From positions 4,298,001-4,362,000 of the forward strand of contig NC_070568.1 in assembly GCF_026914185.1 (NCBI RefSeq): DNA of 64,000 nucleotides, given 5' to 3'. Shown piece by piece: positions 31,526 to 43,765 of this stretch. The position numbers were made by a program, and so were the translations under genes. The notes under the pieces are model-generated. The model worked only from the letters and a program-made list of their open reading frames with translations. It did not search any database and had not been told where the DNA came from. Positions within the stretch are counted from its first letter, which is position 1. Each line of letters begins with the position of its first letter. The stretch comes from Puccinia triticina (lineage: Eukaryota; Basidiomycota; Pucciniomycetes; Pucciniales; Pucciniaceae).

Positions 31526-32190
31526 CTTGTAGCGCTATAGCTGTGGACTGTAACAGAATAAAAGCACGTAGAAATTAGTGTACTTCTGAATCTAAGGCGG
31601 CTCGGACTATGTCAACAAGGCTTAGGCCGCTTCCTGAAGTCTGATGACCCGGGCACTCCAACGGCGAGGTGCGGAGACTGTCAGCCTTAGAGTCAGCGCA
31701 GCTGACCTAAAGTCTGCCTTTATCATTATTTCTACCTCAAATCTCTTATATATTTTCATGCTTAAGGTTTAACCTTGTTTTGACTTCAGATTCTGATTTC
31801 TCATGCAATTTTGAACCTAGTGTTCACTGATCACTTTACAATATCTCTACTCCTTCATAGAGTTTGTGGTTTGTGACACACATGCGCAGCAGCGCCGTGT
31901 AGTTGCGCCTGAGCGCTCCCAACCACATGTACATGTGTGATTATGTCATCCAACTTTGAAAATTTTCGAAGTCAGGATCCCCCATGCAGCTGGAGGATCC
32001 ACATATTCCAGCACACCAGAACCACCACCCAGATAACTCCAGGATCACCACCAAAGAGCCTACTATACTCCCAGTATACCTACCATCACAGGCGCCTAGG
32101 ATATTGACAGTAAGTAACCTCTTTCACTGAACCTTGTTTATCTCAGAGGTACAACTCTGTGTCTTGCTTGATCTGCTCTTTCTTCTGGTT
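31526..32190. other. Non-coding flank of fold-back element
   Basis: No ORF with a recognisable product. GC-richer sequence near 31590-31720 gives way to AT-rich sequence. Nothing else is supported. Confidence 0.4.
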
Positions 32191-32335
32191 TTGCCTCCTT
32201 CTTGATCACAGGGCTGTCCCTCCAAATCTACAGGCCTTTGCCTCTATCTTGATCACAGGGCTGTCCCTTATTATCACTTGGCCTTTGCCACAAATCTAGG
32301 TTTCAGGGCTGTCCCTCAGGTTTCCCATTAAGAAC
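32190..32335 (+). repeat. About 47 bp tandem repeat, three copies
   Basis: CTTGATCACAGGGCTGTCCC followed by a variable tail and GGCCTTTGCC is repeated three times with divergence. The core AGGGCTGTCCCT is itself a small hairpin. It is followed at 32380-32480 by further short hairpins and a pyrimidine tract that, on the minus strand, resemble the purine-rich part of the LTR-like repeats at 2.7, 4.4 and 9.5 kb. Confidence 0.6.
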
Positions 32336-32958
32336 CTTGACTGTCCAGAGAGAAGTCTAAAAAACTGTGGCTGGTTTAAACTTATCTAATCCAGATACCC
32401 TCCTGAGAGGAAGCTGTAGCACTTCTAGCACAGATAAGCAGCACTCTTCAGAAGAGTAGCATTGCCAGTGGATGTGCATTCCCACTAGAATAACCTAGTA
32501 CTTCTCTTCTTCCTTATCCTGCTTGGTTTCCCTTTCCCTTTCTCTTTTTCTCTTATAGTTGTAGTTTCTTTATCCCAAGAAATCCAACCATTGCCCCCCC
32601 ATTTCTTGTGTCCTGAGGTCACTATAGAGACCCAGGCTCACAGAGACGCTTGGTGGGTATATAGTAAGATAACAGGAGAAGCTAACAAACCTATGGGAAC
32701 AGAGTTGTAAGTGGAACTGTTGTGAGGAGGTGTGAAGAGAGTTGTCTGAGGTTGTGATGGATTATAGGTAGGTCAGTTTTCAGAGAATTAGGAGAGGGTT
32801 ATAGCTGTGAGTCTCAATAGCAGATAGTTGGAGGTGTCAAAAGTCTGGTCAACTAATGAATGCTCAGAATACTGCAATGGAGGTTTTTGAAGGCCCGACC
32901 GCTGCACTAATGTACTATTCACGGATGAATCAAAAATTCTGAGGGGAAAAGGGAGGCA

Positions 32959-33170
32959 AAAAACTTGAGTGAAATTTCAAATATGAATATCCTCTGTGAC
33001 CTGACATTTTTAGCAATGTTGTGGCATCATAACATGAGATGTAAGGGATGCGCAGTAGTCATAATACCTACTACTGCGCACCCCATATAACTCATGTTCT
33101 GATGCCACAACATTGCTAAAAATTCAAGGTCATGGAAAAGATGCATATTTGAAATTTCACTCAAGTTTTT
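32959..33170. repeat. Inverted repeat, arms about 100 bp
   Basis: The left arm runs from AAAAACTTGAGTGAAATTTC to GGGATGCGCAGTAG. The right arm is its near-complete reverse complement, ending GAAATTTCACTCAAGTTTTT. The centre is near 33064. Arms contain the core TTAGCAATGTTGTGGCAT shared with the modules around it. Confidence 0.85.
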
Positions 33171-36070
33171 AGACTTCTGTGATATGTAACAAAAAAGCTA
33201 TTCAATTAGCCGGATTTTTCCCCTTAAGACTGCCGCACACCCCTTATATCTCATGTTTTTATGCCACCCCATTGCTGAAAATTTCAGGACACGGAGAACG
33301 TACATGTTTTAAATATTCCTGGAATTTTCAGCTTTTTTGGAAATGTAACAAAAAAGTTATTCAGTTAGCGGGAATTTTCCTACTAAGCCCACTGGGCACT
33401 CCCTGAAAATCCTAAAAATCTCAGGGAATGTAGAGTATTCACAATTACAAGTGCCCTGAACTTTTATGTGCGGCTGGGGCATGTAACAAAAACGTTATCC
33501 CCTTAGTATTTACCCCAGAAAAGCAGGTACGCAAAAAACCGGGTACAAATCAATTAATCAATTGGAAATTGAGTTTTTTGCAATTCTGATTGCATGATAA
33601 TTATGTTCATCATTTTAGATGAATTTTGGTATTATTTGTGTTGCGTAGAAATGAGTAGAAAAAAAACCGGGTACTCAAAAATTTACCAGGTACAAACGCG
33701 GAAATACACGGGTACGTTTATTAACCCCCTTGAAATAAAAACAACTGTTAATTAATTAATTATTTTTTGCACACCCACTTTTCTGGGGTAATTCATAAGG
33801 GAAGAACTTTTTTTTTAAATTTCCCAGACCCACAAATATTTCAGGGCACTTATACATATGCATTTTCTGCTTTTCCTGAGTTTTTTGGGATATGTAGGGG
33901 GTGCGCGGCAGGCTTAGTATCAAAATTCCTACTAGCTGTAAAACTTTATTGTTACATCTTCAAACAGTCTAAAAACTTCATGGATTCTTAATATTTGTAT
34001 AATATTTGTGCCCTGAAACTTTAAACAATTGGATGGCATCAAAACATGAGATATAAGGGGTGTGTGGGCGTCTTAATAAGAAAAATCTGGCTAACTGTAT
34101 AACTCTTGTGTCACAATTCCAAACAGTCTAAAAATTCCAGGGATTATTAATCTTTATATATTCTTTGTGCCCTGAAATTTTTTGCAACTCTTTGGCATCA
34201 TGTCAGCTGGCTACTATGTCAGAGCCACCGTGACATAATATCACAGAAAAATAATAAAATTGTTACATATGTTAGAGACATTATTACTAATCTCCTACAT
34301 ATGTAACACTACAAAAAGTATAAATATTACCGATGAAAGAGACATTATTACGCACTCTTACATATGTAAATTGTAGAATATTACTTCAGATTCCTAATCT
34401 ACGCCTAAAATAAACTAGGGTGCCTCACTGCAACGTACCCTAAACTCTTACTCCTTCCCTGTGTAAATTACACATGAAAATATACCCAGTTACCACGGAT
34501 AAGGTAGCGCTCATGCTTATATGCTCATGTACATATGCTTGTAAGCGCCACAGACACCCAAAAAGGCCGTGATCACGCCATACTATGAAGATATGACACC
34601 TTCTGAGTCCCATGAGCGCCTAGAATATTCCATTACATATGTAATGATGTAAATAAAACATTCTTGACGCACAAAGATAAGAAGTACCAACCAATTGGTA
34701 CATGTGATGTCATTATGTAGACCAAAGCAGAACAATTGGCCACACGTGACAGTCTGCATGTCCCAAACAGTAATTACTATTATGTAACCTGTAAATTAGC
34801 CTGAAACAATTACCATGTGTTTCAGACTAATTATGATACAGGAGCATCATAAGTGGCCCAATCTAGAAGATAGGACACACGTAACAACCCCTACTAGTTA
34901 GAAGTGTTTTAGACTAGTCCTGACACGGCCAAATATTACTTTTGCAGCCATTTGCACGCCCCAAAAAGGAATAGTCCTCCTGTAGCGTTGCCAAATTGGT
35001 CTAAAATCACGCCCACAAGTTGGCCAACCGCCAAATTGAGCCAGAATTACGCCCAAAAGTTGGCCAGCAGCTATATGGCTCCCTGAGGGCTTTCATGACT
35101 ATTTAAAGGGCCCTCTGTGCGCTCCAAAGACCCTCCCGCATGCTATTACACCTACTCTGATCATTACCCGCTTCCAACACGTGCTCAACACCTGTTCTCT
35201 GCCTGGTAAGATCCTTAGTTGCTGACTTGAGCTCAATTCCTTCGTCTGAATCTGCTCAGATTCTCCCCTGAAGAACCTCAAGACTTTAAGGGCTTAATTC
35301 TAGTAAGTTTAACCCCTTTCTCTTGAGATTCTCCGCTTCATTCTTACTGGGATCTAAACCACCCCTGCTTGCAGGCCCCAGTACTAACAGGTACCTAAAT
35401 ATTCTGCTTTTGCACGATACCTTAGAGGGATCTAAACCACCCCTGCTTGCAGGCCCCTCTTATTTTAATTATATTAATTTTATTAATATAATTAAACTAC
35501 TACTTCTCTATTTTTTACGCCACACAACCTCTCCAAAGCCTTGGATATCATCCCCAGAGTCCTTAAAACTCTAGTATTTCACTTTGCAGCTCGTGTAGCT
35601 AGAAGGATTATTGTCCTTGGCATCACGCAGGCTGACACATCAGAACATGAGATATATGAGGTGTACAATAGGAAGTGTTGTGCCTACCGCAAATCCCCTA
35701 TATCTCATGTTTTGATACCACCCCATTGCTAAAAATTTGAGGGCGCTGGGAGTATACAAAACTTAATAATCCCTGAAATTTTCAGACCGTTTTAAAATGT
35801 AACACAAAAGTTATACAGTTAGCCAGATTTTTCTTATTGAGACTGCTGCGCACCCCTTATATCTCATGTTTTGATGCCATCCCATTGCTAAAAGTTTCAG
35901 GGAACAAATAATATACAAAGAATAAGAATCCCTGAAATTTTTAGACTGTTTGAACGTGTAAAAAAAACGTTATACTGTTGGTAGGAATTTTCCTACTAAG
36001 CCCGTTGCGCACCCCCTACATATCCCAAAAAACTCAGGAAAAGCAGAAAATTCACACTCCGTAACCTACC
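33171..36070. repeat. Dispersed AT-rich module of about 170 bp in both orientations
   Basis: The module contains CACCCCTTATATCTCATG, GATGCCACCCCATTGCT, AAAATTTCAGG and TGTAACAAAAAAGTTATTCA in fixed order. Copies in + orientation lie near 33180-33420, 35690-35850 and 35850-36060, reversed copies near 33890-34200. No coding potential. The part 34230-35340 lacks the module; it holds ACATATGT palindromes, a 40 bp repeat with CACGCCCACAAGTTGGCCAA, and a TATA-like TATTTAAAG at 35099, so it may be another LTR. Confidence 0.65.
35345..35460 (+). repeat. Twin hairpins with identical interior and different stems
   Basis: Both copies contain ATCTAAACCACCCCTGCTTG plus CAGGCC. The first is closed by TACTGGG/CCCAGTA (35345-35351 with 35377-35383). 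The second is closed by AGAGGG/CCCTCT (35424-35429 with 35455-35460). The interior is unchanged while both sides of the stem differ in concert. Confidence 0.8.
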
Positions 36071-36119
36071 GCGCCTGCGCTTCTCTATCTCTGACAGTGT
36101 TTGTCTTCTTCTTCCAACG

Positions 36120-36257
36120 GTGTTCTACCCTTTCAATGACGGGACAGACCGGTCATTGAGAGGGTCAAGTCCTCATGATGACCGGTCTGCATCCATCATT
36201 GAGAGGGATGAATCCTCTCAATGAACAGCACAAACCGGTCATTGAGAGGTTCGAGTC
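36120..36257. repeat. Hairpin repeat at copia B target site, left part
   Basis: ATTGAGAGG, GATGAAT, CCTCTCAAT and GACCGGT/ACCGGTC pieces form repeated hairpins. The same repeat continues at 51625-51715 on the other side of copia B, so copia B inserted into this array. Confidence 0.75.
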
Positions 36258-36674
36258 TGTTGTAGTGTGGGGTGGACAAACTCCACATTTGGAGTATCTG
36301 GAGACAAGAGGAGGTTGGGGAGGAGCAATGGAAGATCAAGGTTTTTAGCCACAACAGATTAAGGTTCGATTCCTCTTCAACTCAGCTAGCCTTTTGGAGA
36401 CCTTTGACCATCGCATGGTAGAGACCAGACGAGACCTACCAAAACTAGCAGGCCTACTACCTCCACTGACAAGAGCGAAGAGGCCCAAACAAACCAAGGC
36501 GTATAAAGAATTATTGGGCTTCTGCCGCTGATCAACCTCCGTCCCCGTTCCTTTTGACTGTTTCTTTCATCTTCTCCCAGTATCTCACTCGACACCATCG
36601 AACTTCAGAAGCGATCCGCCTTCGACGGGCGTATCAACCCAAAGACGACCAATCAACCTCCGTCCCCGTTCCTT

Positions 36675-38240
36675 TTGACTGTTTCTTTCATCTTCTCCCA
36701 GTATCTCACTCGACACCATCAACCTTCAGAAGCGATCTGCCTTCGACCGGCGTATCAACCCCAAGATGACCATAGACGGGAATCCACAGCATCAAACTCA
36801 TCTCTCAGTTCTCCCATCACTCCACGCTCAACTAGCCCTCAGAGTCCGACCGGCGAATACCAGCCAGATTTCGACAATATTCTTGTACAGCAACTCACTC
36901 ATTTTTTGATGTCCCAGTCAACATCAGATGTATTGCCTAGGAACAAATTCCTACAACAGCCAAGTATCTACAAATCAGAAGTCGACCCGTTGTGATGCTA
37001 AAACCGGGTTGGGGACCTGGATTTGTCCGCACAAGTTTGCGGCGGTTGCGGGCTGCGGATTCCGCAAGGCTGGCGCGGAGCGGCACAGTGCGGAAAATGT
37101 TCATGAGGCGGAGCGCGGGGTTATCTCAGCAGTGCGGCGGCAGCGGAGCTCAATGGCTGAGCTGGACTCAACTTAAGCAGGCCGGCGCGGACTGGATAGT
37201 ATAGGCTGTGACCGGGGGAAGCCGTGGCAGCCAAAGCGGGCTACGTCAGCGGGCGTAGCTGGGGCGGAGGCGGCGTGTGGGATCCCGGCATTGAAGGCTA
37301 GACAGAGGCGAGGAAGCTAAGGCGAGAGGAGTCCGACGATGGGTGATGACGTGCGGTGATGTAGACAGAAGATCTGTGTGAGAGCGGAATGGGCGGATGA
37401 CGTGCATGGTTGTGGGAGCGGGGCTTGGCGGATGGCGTGCATGAGAGGCGGGCGGAGGAGGATGGTTTTCTCTTTTTGTACGGGGATGGGGGGGAAAGTT
37501 TTTCCCCCATCAATCCATCCATTGATCTGTGATAGTTATTATTACTTGGTTACGGATTCTTGACGGAGGAATATTATTTTTTACTTATGGCGGAGTTGTT
37601 TTGTGTGTACTTTATGGCGGATTTTACGGTGGATTGCGGCTTTTCTACGTATCTTTGAGGTTATTTATATGTTACTTGACTCATTCTCTTGGATCATGAT
37701 GCCCACTTGCGGAGCGGAGCAGAGTTTCCCAGATCACCCGACTTTACCCAGGAATCATCTTGGAGCAGCGGAGGTCCTGAAAATTCTGTGCAGTGATCTC
37801 TTTTGTTCACCACACCGTTATTACCGAATGGATCAAATTTCAACAAATGGAAACAAGGGCTTACGCGAGTTGTTCTCCTCACGCTTGGCCACGCAAATTT
37901 CTTCAATAAGGCCAAGAACTACACCAAGTTGTCCATTCAGGAGAATACCTGTCTTCTGTTCCTTATCCAGATCACGGTGCACGACGAGCTATCTTCTCTT
38001 GTTGATCAATTCACAACTGGAAACGAGGCGTACGAAGCAGTTCAAACTAACTTTCAGGGGACTATCCGCTTTCGCCAAATGGAGCTCATGGACAAGTTGT
38101 TGGAATTACGGATTTCGGGGCCATCTACTGATCCGTCGCAAATACCTGGACTGTTCAACAAGTTATTTGACATCTTCTCAGACCCCCAGAAAGTTTGAGC
38201 GACCCTATCTCCACTCGTTGAAAGTCTCATCTTACAATCC
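36675..38240 (+). pseudogene. Copia B gag, split by an insertion
   Basis: The frame from 36675 runs to KFLQQPSIYKSEVDPL at 36991, exactly parallel to copia A gag. The frame resumes at 37819 with LPNGSNFNKWKQGL and continues to a TGA at 38196-38198. Copia A reads through at this place (KVGASLSPL). Confidence 0.85.
36991..37814. mobile_element. 824 bp solo-LTR-like insertion in copia B gag
   Basis: The insert starts TGTGATG and ends CACCACA, flanked by the 4 bp duplication CCGT (36987-36990, 37815-37818). Removing it restores the gag frame VDPL-LPNG. Ends and duplication length match those of gypsy C LTRs (TGTGG...CACCACA, 4 bp), so it may be a solo LTR of a related family. The interior is GC-rich and non-coding. 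Confidence 0.75.
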
Positions 38241-39846
38241 ATTGTCCCTCCTCCAGCTTCTATGTCTCGTTCCCAGTCATTTCAGAACATCTCTCTACAA
38301 CTCAGCACAAAGGCCAATGTTACGGCGAGAGATATCCAAACCATCATCACCTCCGTGTACGATTTGATTCATCAACTTTTTCAATTTCTTTGGTCTACCG
38401 GACTTGGCCAAACCAACTGGCTGCAAATAATCCAACGTGGAATGCTCCAACACAACCCAACGCTTGATCTCAGCAACCAGCGAGGTCTAAACGTCCGCCA
38501 AATCAACAACAACCGCCTGTACCGCAGTCCACTCAACAACGCAACCAAAACGTTGGGACTCCGGGGAATCCCACTATTGACAATATCGCTTCGGCGGGGC
38601 AACACTGGACCCAACAATCCTAACCTTCTCTCAGGAAGGCCATGCCTTTACTGTGGGATATCAGGACATTGGAGATTGACTTGTCCGACTCTCCGCAGGG
38701 ACGCCGGCCTGCAGTTGCCCAATACCCCCGTACTTGGTCGCCCCGCTTCCGGTTTTGCCCGTCAAGCTGCGCCTCCGAACGACCCACCCATCCATCCCAA
38801 GGAGAATGCGGCAGTTCGATTGGCGGTGGGTGCAAATGCGACAGGCACAGCTGGCGTTGGCACAATTCTGGATTCTGGGTCGACCCACCACGTGAGCAGA
38901 TCTATCCATGATTTTTCTTTTTTAACAGCGCTGCAACCTTCCATGAGGCCTAATCTTGCGTCTTCAACGGGGTACATGACGGCGACACATAGTGGACACC
39001 TCAGGATAACCAGTGGGGTTGGTACCCTGGCGATCCCCAAGGTCCTGTACAGCCCGGAAATGACAGGCACTCTTCTTAGCCTTGGTCAACTCATTGATTC
39101 CGGTTTCACACCGTCTTTCCTCCCAAATAACAACATTCAATTGACGTCGTCTTTCTTAACATTCACGGCTTCTTATTGCAATCAATCTTGGCTGGTTTTT
39201 CCCGACTCTTTTCATCCTCATTCTGTTCTCGTTAGAAATGTTTTGACTCCTTTATCTTCTTCAACATCTTTTGACTGGCACTGTTGTCTTGGGCATGTTT
39301 CGGATGTGATCGTTAAGGATTTCCTCAAGTGTTTTGTTCCCACATTTGATCTCAAAACCTGGACACCTTTTATATGTGAATCTTGCAAACAATGCAAAAG
39401 CAAGAGGCAACAACATCACTTGCCAGAAGTCATTCCCATGGAGTCCAAGCTGGACCTTACAGTCACCAATGTCCTTGGTCTGCTCAATGCAGACATACAT
39501 GGTAATCGATTTCTATTGACGGTCAGGGATCACGCAACAACCTTTGCTTTTGTATTTGCCATGAAATCTCGAGCCGAAGTTCCGACTATCATCATCTCTC
39601 TTATAAAAAAGATCATTTCTCATTTCAATTCGGCCCCAAAATACATCCAATGCGATAATGCAAAGGAATACACGACTTAATCTTTTCACAATCATCTTTC
39701 ATCGGTCGGAACATTGATCATTTTCACTTCGCCATACACACCCGAGCAGAATGGTGAAGCAGAGCGCCTGAACCGTACACTAGGCAACATTGCTCGAACG
39801 ACTCTGCAACATTTGCAGATGCCTGGAACACTCTGGTCTTACGCGC
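38241..39846 (+). pseudogene. Copia B gag end, protease and integrase core
   Basis: The frame 38262-39680 includes the zinc knuckle CLYCGISGHWRLTC, the protease motif ILDSGSTHHVS, a GAG-pre-integrase domain (HCCLGHVSD with CESCKQC) and the integrase aspartates (ADIHGNRFLL, YIQCDNAKEY). A TAA at 39678-39680 breaks it. The last part, with PEQNGEAERLNRT, ends at LWSYA, where gypsy C is inserted. Confidence 0.88.
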
Positions 39847-40807
39847 TGTGGAACTACTCAAAGGGGAGAATAGAGCTTGGAAGGGAAATGGATAGCAACA
39901 CTAGTTCTAATGTAAGCTATGCAAGGGTGCTGATGAGGCTGCCTTCCTGACTAATGCTGAGGGGATGAGAGTAACACTAAGAAAAAGAAGAAAAGGTGTG
40001 GCTGATTTCTGCTTGATCTTAGGAGCTAGTACTATGAGCTTTAACTACTGACTACTGAGGGTAAGAGAGTTGGAGGAGTGATGAGAGTGGGGAATGCAAT
40101 GGCAAGGTTCAATGGCAATGGGTTGATGAGAATGGGCACTTATAATTTCTGTATCTAAAATTATCTATAAATTCTGCATGAGGTACAAGTGAGGGGGGAA
40201 AGACAGTTCTTTATATGAAGAAAGGATGAGCACAGACAATGAGGAATTCTGGCTATGGGAATGAAGGTTGTACAAATGAGGAAGAGTGATGTGAACATAG
40301 TGACAGCATGTAATGATGAGCAATGCTGAAAGGGGAATGCTGGTTATGGGAATAAAAGAATGTACTAATGGGGAAGAGTGATGAGAACATAGTAACTACT
40401 TGTAATGATGAGCACTACTGAAAAAGGTAAGCACAGATCCAATGATGTAATGTGTACAATAGGTATAGTACATAATGAGAAATGTATGTAAAGGGTTTAG
40501 TATGTGAGAATAAATATGCAAAAGAAATGTACTGTATTGATTCAAGTAGGTTACTAATGAAATGAGTATTGTAACTAATGAAGACTGTAGGTTGTCTGTA
40601 AGTCTTATATCCTCTATAACTACTGAACCATTGAAGATAAGGGGGTACTATGTATGAGTGACTATAGGTAAAATCTGGCGTAGAATCTGAATATGCAATA
40701 ATAATGAGGTATTTGTGAAGGTTTATGGGGAGATGGGAAATGTAATGATGAATATATGTAAAGAAAAGCAATAAAATACTACTTATGGTTTGGAATGGAG
40801 CACCACA

Positions 40808-41880
40808 TCCTCCCCCAACTTATTGTCTGTCCCCAGGCAATGCACCAAAGAGAAGAGTGATCCAGAAAGAGTTGAAGAATGTTGAGTCCAAGAGTCCAAA
40901 GTCCAAAGTCCAGTGTTCTTCTTCCAAAAAGGTGAAATCCAAAGTCCTGAGTAGCAGTCCAAACCCAGAGTCCAGTCCAAAGTCCAATAGAATCCAAGTA
41001 TAAGCCAAGTCCAGTATATCTGAGTCCAAGGTATCCAGGTCCAATCCAAAGTCCAATAGTCCTATGTATCCAGAGTATCCATAGTCCAGTATCCAATCCA
41101 AAGAGTCCAGTATCCAAAAGAAGGTCCAATTATCAATGAGGGTTGAATGTATAAGAAGATCTAACTCTGCTGAAGGCAATATCCTTGAGACAGACACATA
41201 TTAGACTAAATTCCACTCTGATGAATACTAAAATTTTTCCCGCCTAACTGAGGCTAAGGAAGAGCAATGCAATGATGATGATGATTGATGGGGTTGATAA
41301 TTGTAGTTTCTGAAGGTTTGTGAATGATTTGGGGTTGAATGACTGAGTTTCTGAGTGTCTGAATATATAATGTAGAGTCCTTTGAAGAGAATTTGAAGTC
41401 CAGGGAGGTTGATAAGCTGTCCAAAAGAATATTCTTGCTCTAATTGGGTGGTTTCTGAGCTGCAATGTGTTGGAAGAAATTGATTATAATGGTGAATGAA
41501 CGAGTGATTGGATTGATGGTTGAATAATTCCTAGAATACAGGGTGAAGATGATGAAGAAATTCCAATATTGAGGTCGTTGGATGTCCAGTAATTGCTATG
41601 GGATGGTAAGGAATGATGATGGATGATTGGATTGATTGATGGAGGAGTGAATGATTGATGGATGATTGGATTGATTGATGGAGGAGTGAATGATTGATGG
41701 ATGAATGAATGATTCATGAGGGAATGAATGGATCCTCTCTCCTCAGGAATTCCCCCAAATTCATGATGGCAGGGAATGATTGATTCTTCATGTTCAGTGC
41801 TGGCCACCTTGGAGTTCACCATTTCATCAAAGAAAAAGCTTTGATTTTTGTCCAGATGGGGAATGGAACCTAGGTCCATA
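40808..41880. other. Gypsy C 3' untranslated region with simple repeats
   Basis: Between the 3' LTR and the CpG-rich segment there is a degenerate array of AGTCCAA units (40880-41120) and a 40 bp direct repeat of GATGATTGGATTGATTGATG type (41626-41705). No gene is supported. Confidence 0.6.
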
Positions 41881-42827
41881 CGCATGTGCTGTCGAAAGAG
41901 GGGTCCTATTGTCTGAGCGGGGGCTCCATGCGGGAGGCGCGCGTGCGGAACGTCGGAAGAAAAAAGAAGGAAAAGGTCGTCCTGTATCTTCGGAACGGCT
42001 TGATGAAAATCTTCGAGACCGAGTTCATTCGAAAGAGCCAATTCTGCAGATTAAAATGGTATATACTGGTTATTTTTAAGGGTTGAGTATCGATTGTGTA
42101 GGGCCGGTTAAAGATCCAAGCGAAATCCGCGGGCGCGCGTAGTAGGAATGCCGTGCAGTTTTAAGAGACCATCTTCCTTCGCATATAACTCCAAACCCCG
42201 TCGATGAAATTCTCTAATTACGGTCTTATTTGAAAGGCAGGGTCGAGAAGAATTGAGATTCCTTTCGGCCGATAGGTCGCCGTAAACGTTTAATGAATGG
42301 CACCCGCGGGGCCGCGTAAATCCTTGGGAAACTTTGAAGGGTTATATCTTCTAAACAGCTCGATAGAATCGTCTAGAACCGAGTTCAGATGAAAGGCAAG
42401 ATCGGAAAGATCAAACCTGAAACCAGGAATGTTAATTTTGTGGCCGGCCGAATGGTTGTTGGAGCCGTTCAAAGCATTGTTATAATTTTCCGCGGTTTTC
42501 ATCGTATAATAGTTGAAAGAAGATGAATACATAATGAAATAACTTTAAGGTAGCGCCAAGGAGCTATCCAATTAAACTCCTGACGCTGGCCAATCGATTG
42601 AAAAAGGTTGCAGGCGGAAAGAATGATGTGAAAGCGTTCCACGAATTAATTAAACTGGGTCGAACACCAGAGTCAATATTAAAGAAATGAAAGAAAAACC
42701 GCGTCAACCAATCCTGAAAGGTGAATGCGTCCATAGTGACGTCATGAAGTGAGGAAGGAATAAATTCTATAAGGCCTAGGTCATTGGTCAACGGAAAAGT
42801 TCCCGTTATCGCCATTTGTTATCCGTA
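41881..42827. other. CpG-rich captured segment, non-coding or unresolved part
   Basis: From about 41880 the composition changes from the CpG-poor gypsy background to CpG-rich sequence. A block of about 60 bp with GAGTTCA(T/G)..GAAAG(G)CA recurs three times in diverged form (41997, 42185, 42345). Two minus-strand frames (42815-42564, 42532-42290) read well and could be exons of a second gene divergent from the + gene, but no clean splice junction was found. Confidence 0.4.
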
Positions 42828-43573
42828 ATGTTTTCCTCCAGCGCCACTTCCACGCCCTCGTCACCAAAAGAGAACCTTGATAAATCATTAGATTATTCGT
42901 CAAACACATCCATAACCTCATCTCAACTTGACGAAGAGGCCGCTATTAGGCCTTCCTACGAAATCCCCTTCTCCATTCGCAGAGCGCACTCGTTTGTCAA
43001 CAACGTTCACGCGTACAACGCTGGTATGAGAGACTCTTTTAAGCCCAAAGAAGTCGATGCCTTGCGCCACTATATCCAACAAGGACTCCTTGCCTTCGCT
43101 CGTGAGGACCTCGACGACCCGTTTGCCGCACGAAACGCACGCCTTAAATTGTATAGCCGGTTCCACGACGCTTTTACACATGTATGTCGAGTGGATTCTG
43201 TATGTATATGAATAAGAATTTGAAGAAAAAAAAGAAGATTGATTATAATACTGATATTTTTCCTGTTTCTATAGATGGATACCCATTCAATCATAGATGC
43301 CATGATAGCGGAAACTGAAGAAAGGAATGCCCTGGAGTTGTTAAGGGTGAGGGACCAAGTGGAAGAGGAGGAAGATGGTTGGAGGGTAGAAGCAGAAATG
43401 GAGAGGATAAGAGCTGAGGGTAAGTTCTATTTTTTTATTCTACTAAGGTTATGCTTAAATTTTCTTTGTTTGTCTTTTGATTTTTATTTTTTTTAGATAA
43501 GGAGAAGGGAAAAGAGAAGGAGAAGGAGGAAAGTGAAATGGAAGAAGGTGATGTAGTGATAAAAGAAGAAGAG
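42828..43573 (+). CDS. Spliced antisense gene carried by gypsy C
   Basis: Three exons are clear: 42828-43181, 43275-43419 and 43497-43573, joined by canonical introns (GTATGT...TTTCTATAG and GTAAGT...TTTTTTTTAG). The reading frame stays open across both. A further exon probably follows the GTGAGC at 43574. The protein starts MFSSSATSTPSSPKEN and is rich in charged residues, with a long acidic Glu/Lys-rich tail (EEEEDGWRVEAEMERIRAE) likely to form a helix or coiled coil. No family is recognised. It lies between pol and the 3' LTR, in the opposite orientation to the retrotransposon genes, and its CpG-rich composition differs from them, which suggests capture of a host gene. Confidence 0.6.
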
Positions 43574-43765
43574 GTGAGCTTTTTTTTTTTTTTTGATTTT
43601 TATATTTAGTTATTTTATTTGAGAGTGTTTGAAACTGATTTTTATTGATTTATTTCTGATTTGTTTATAGATTTGATTTTTATTTTGTTTTTATGTTATT
43701 TGTGTAAGAAGATGAGAAAGAGAAAAGAGAAGAGAAATGAATTGATTATTCCTTATTTATTGTTT

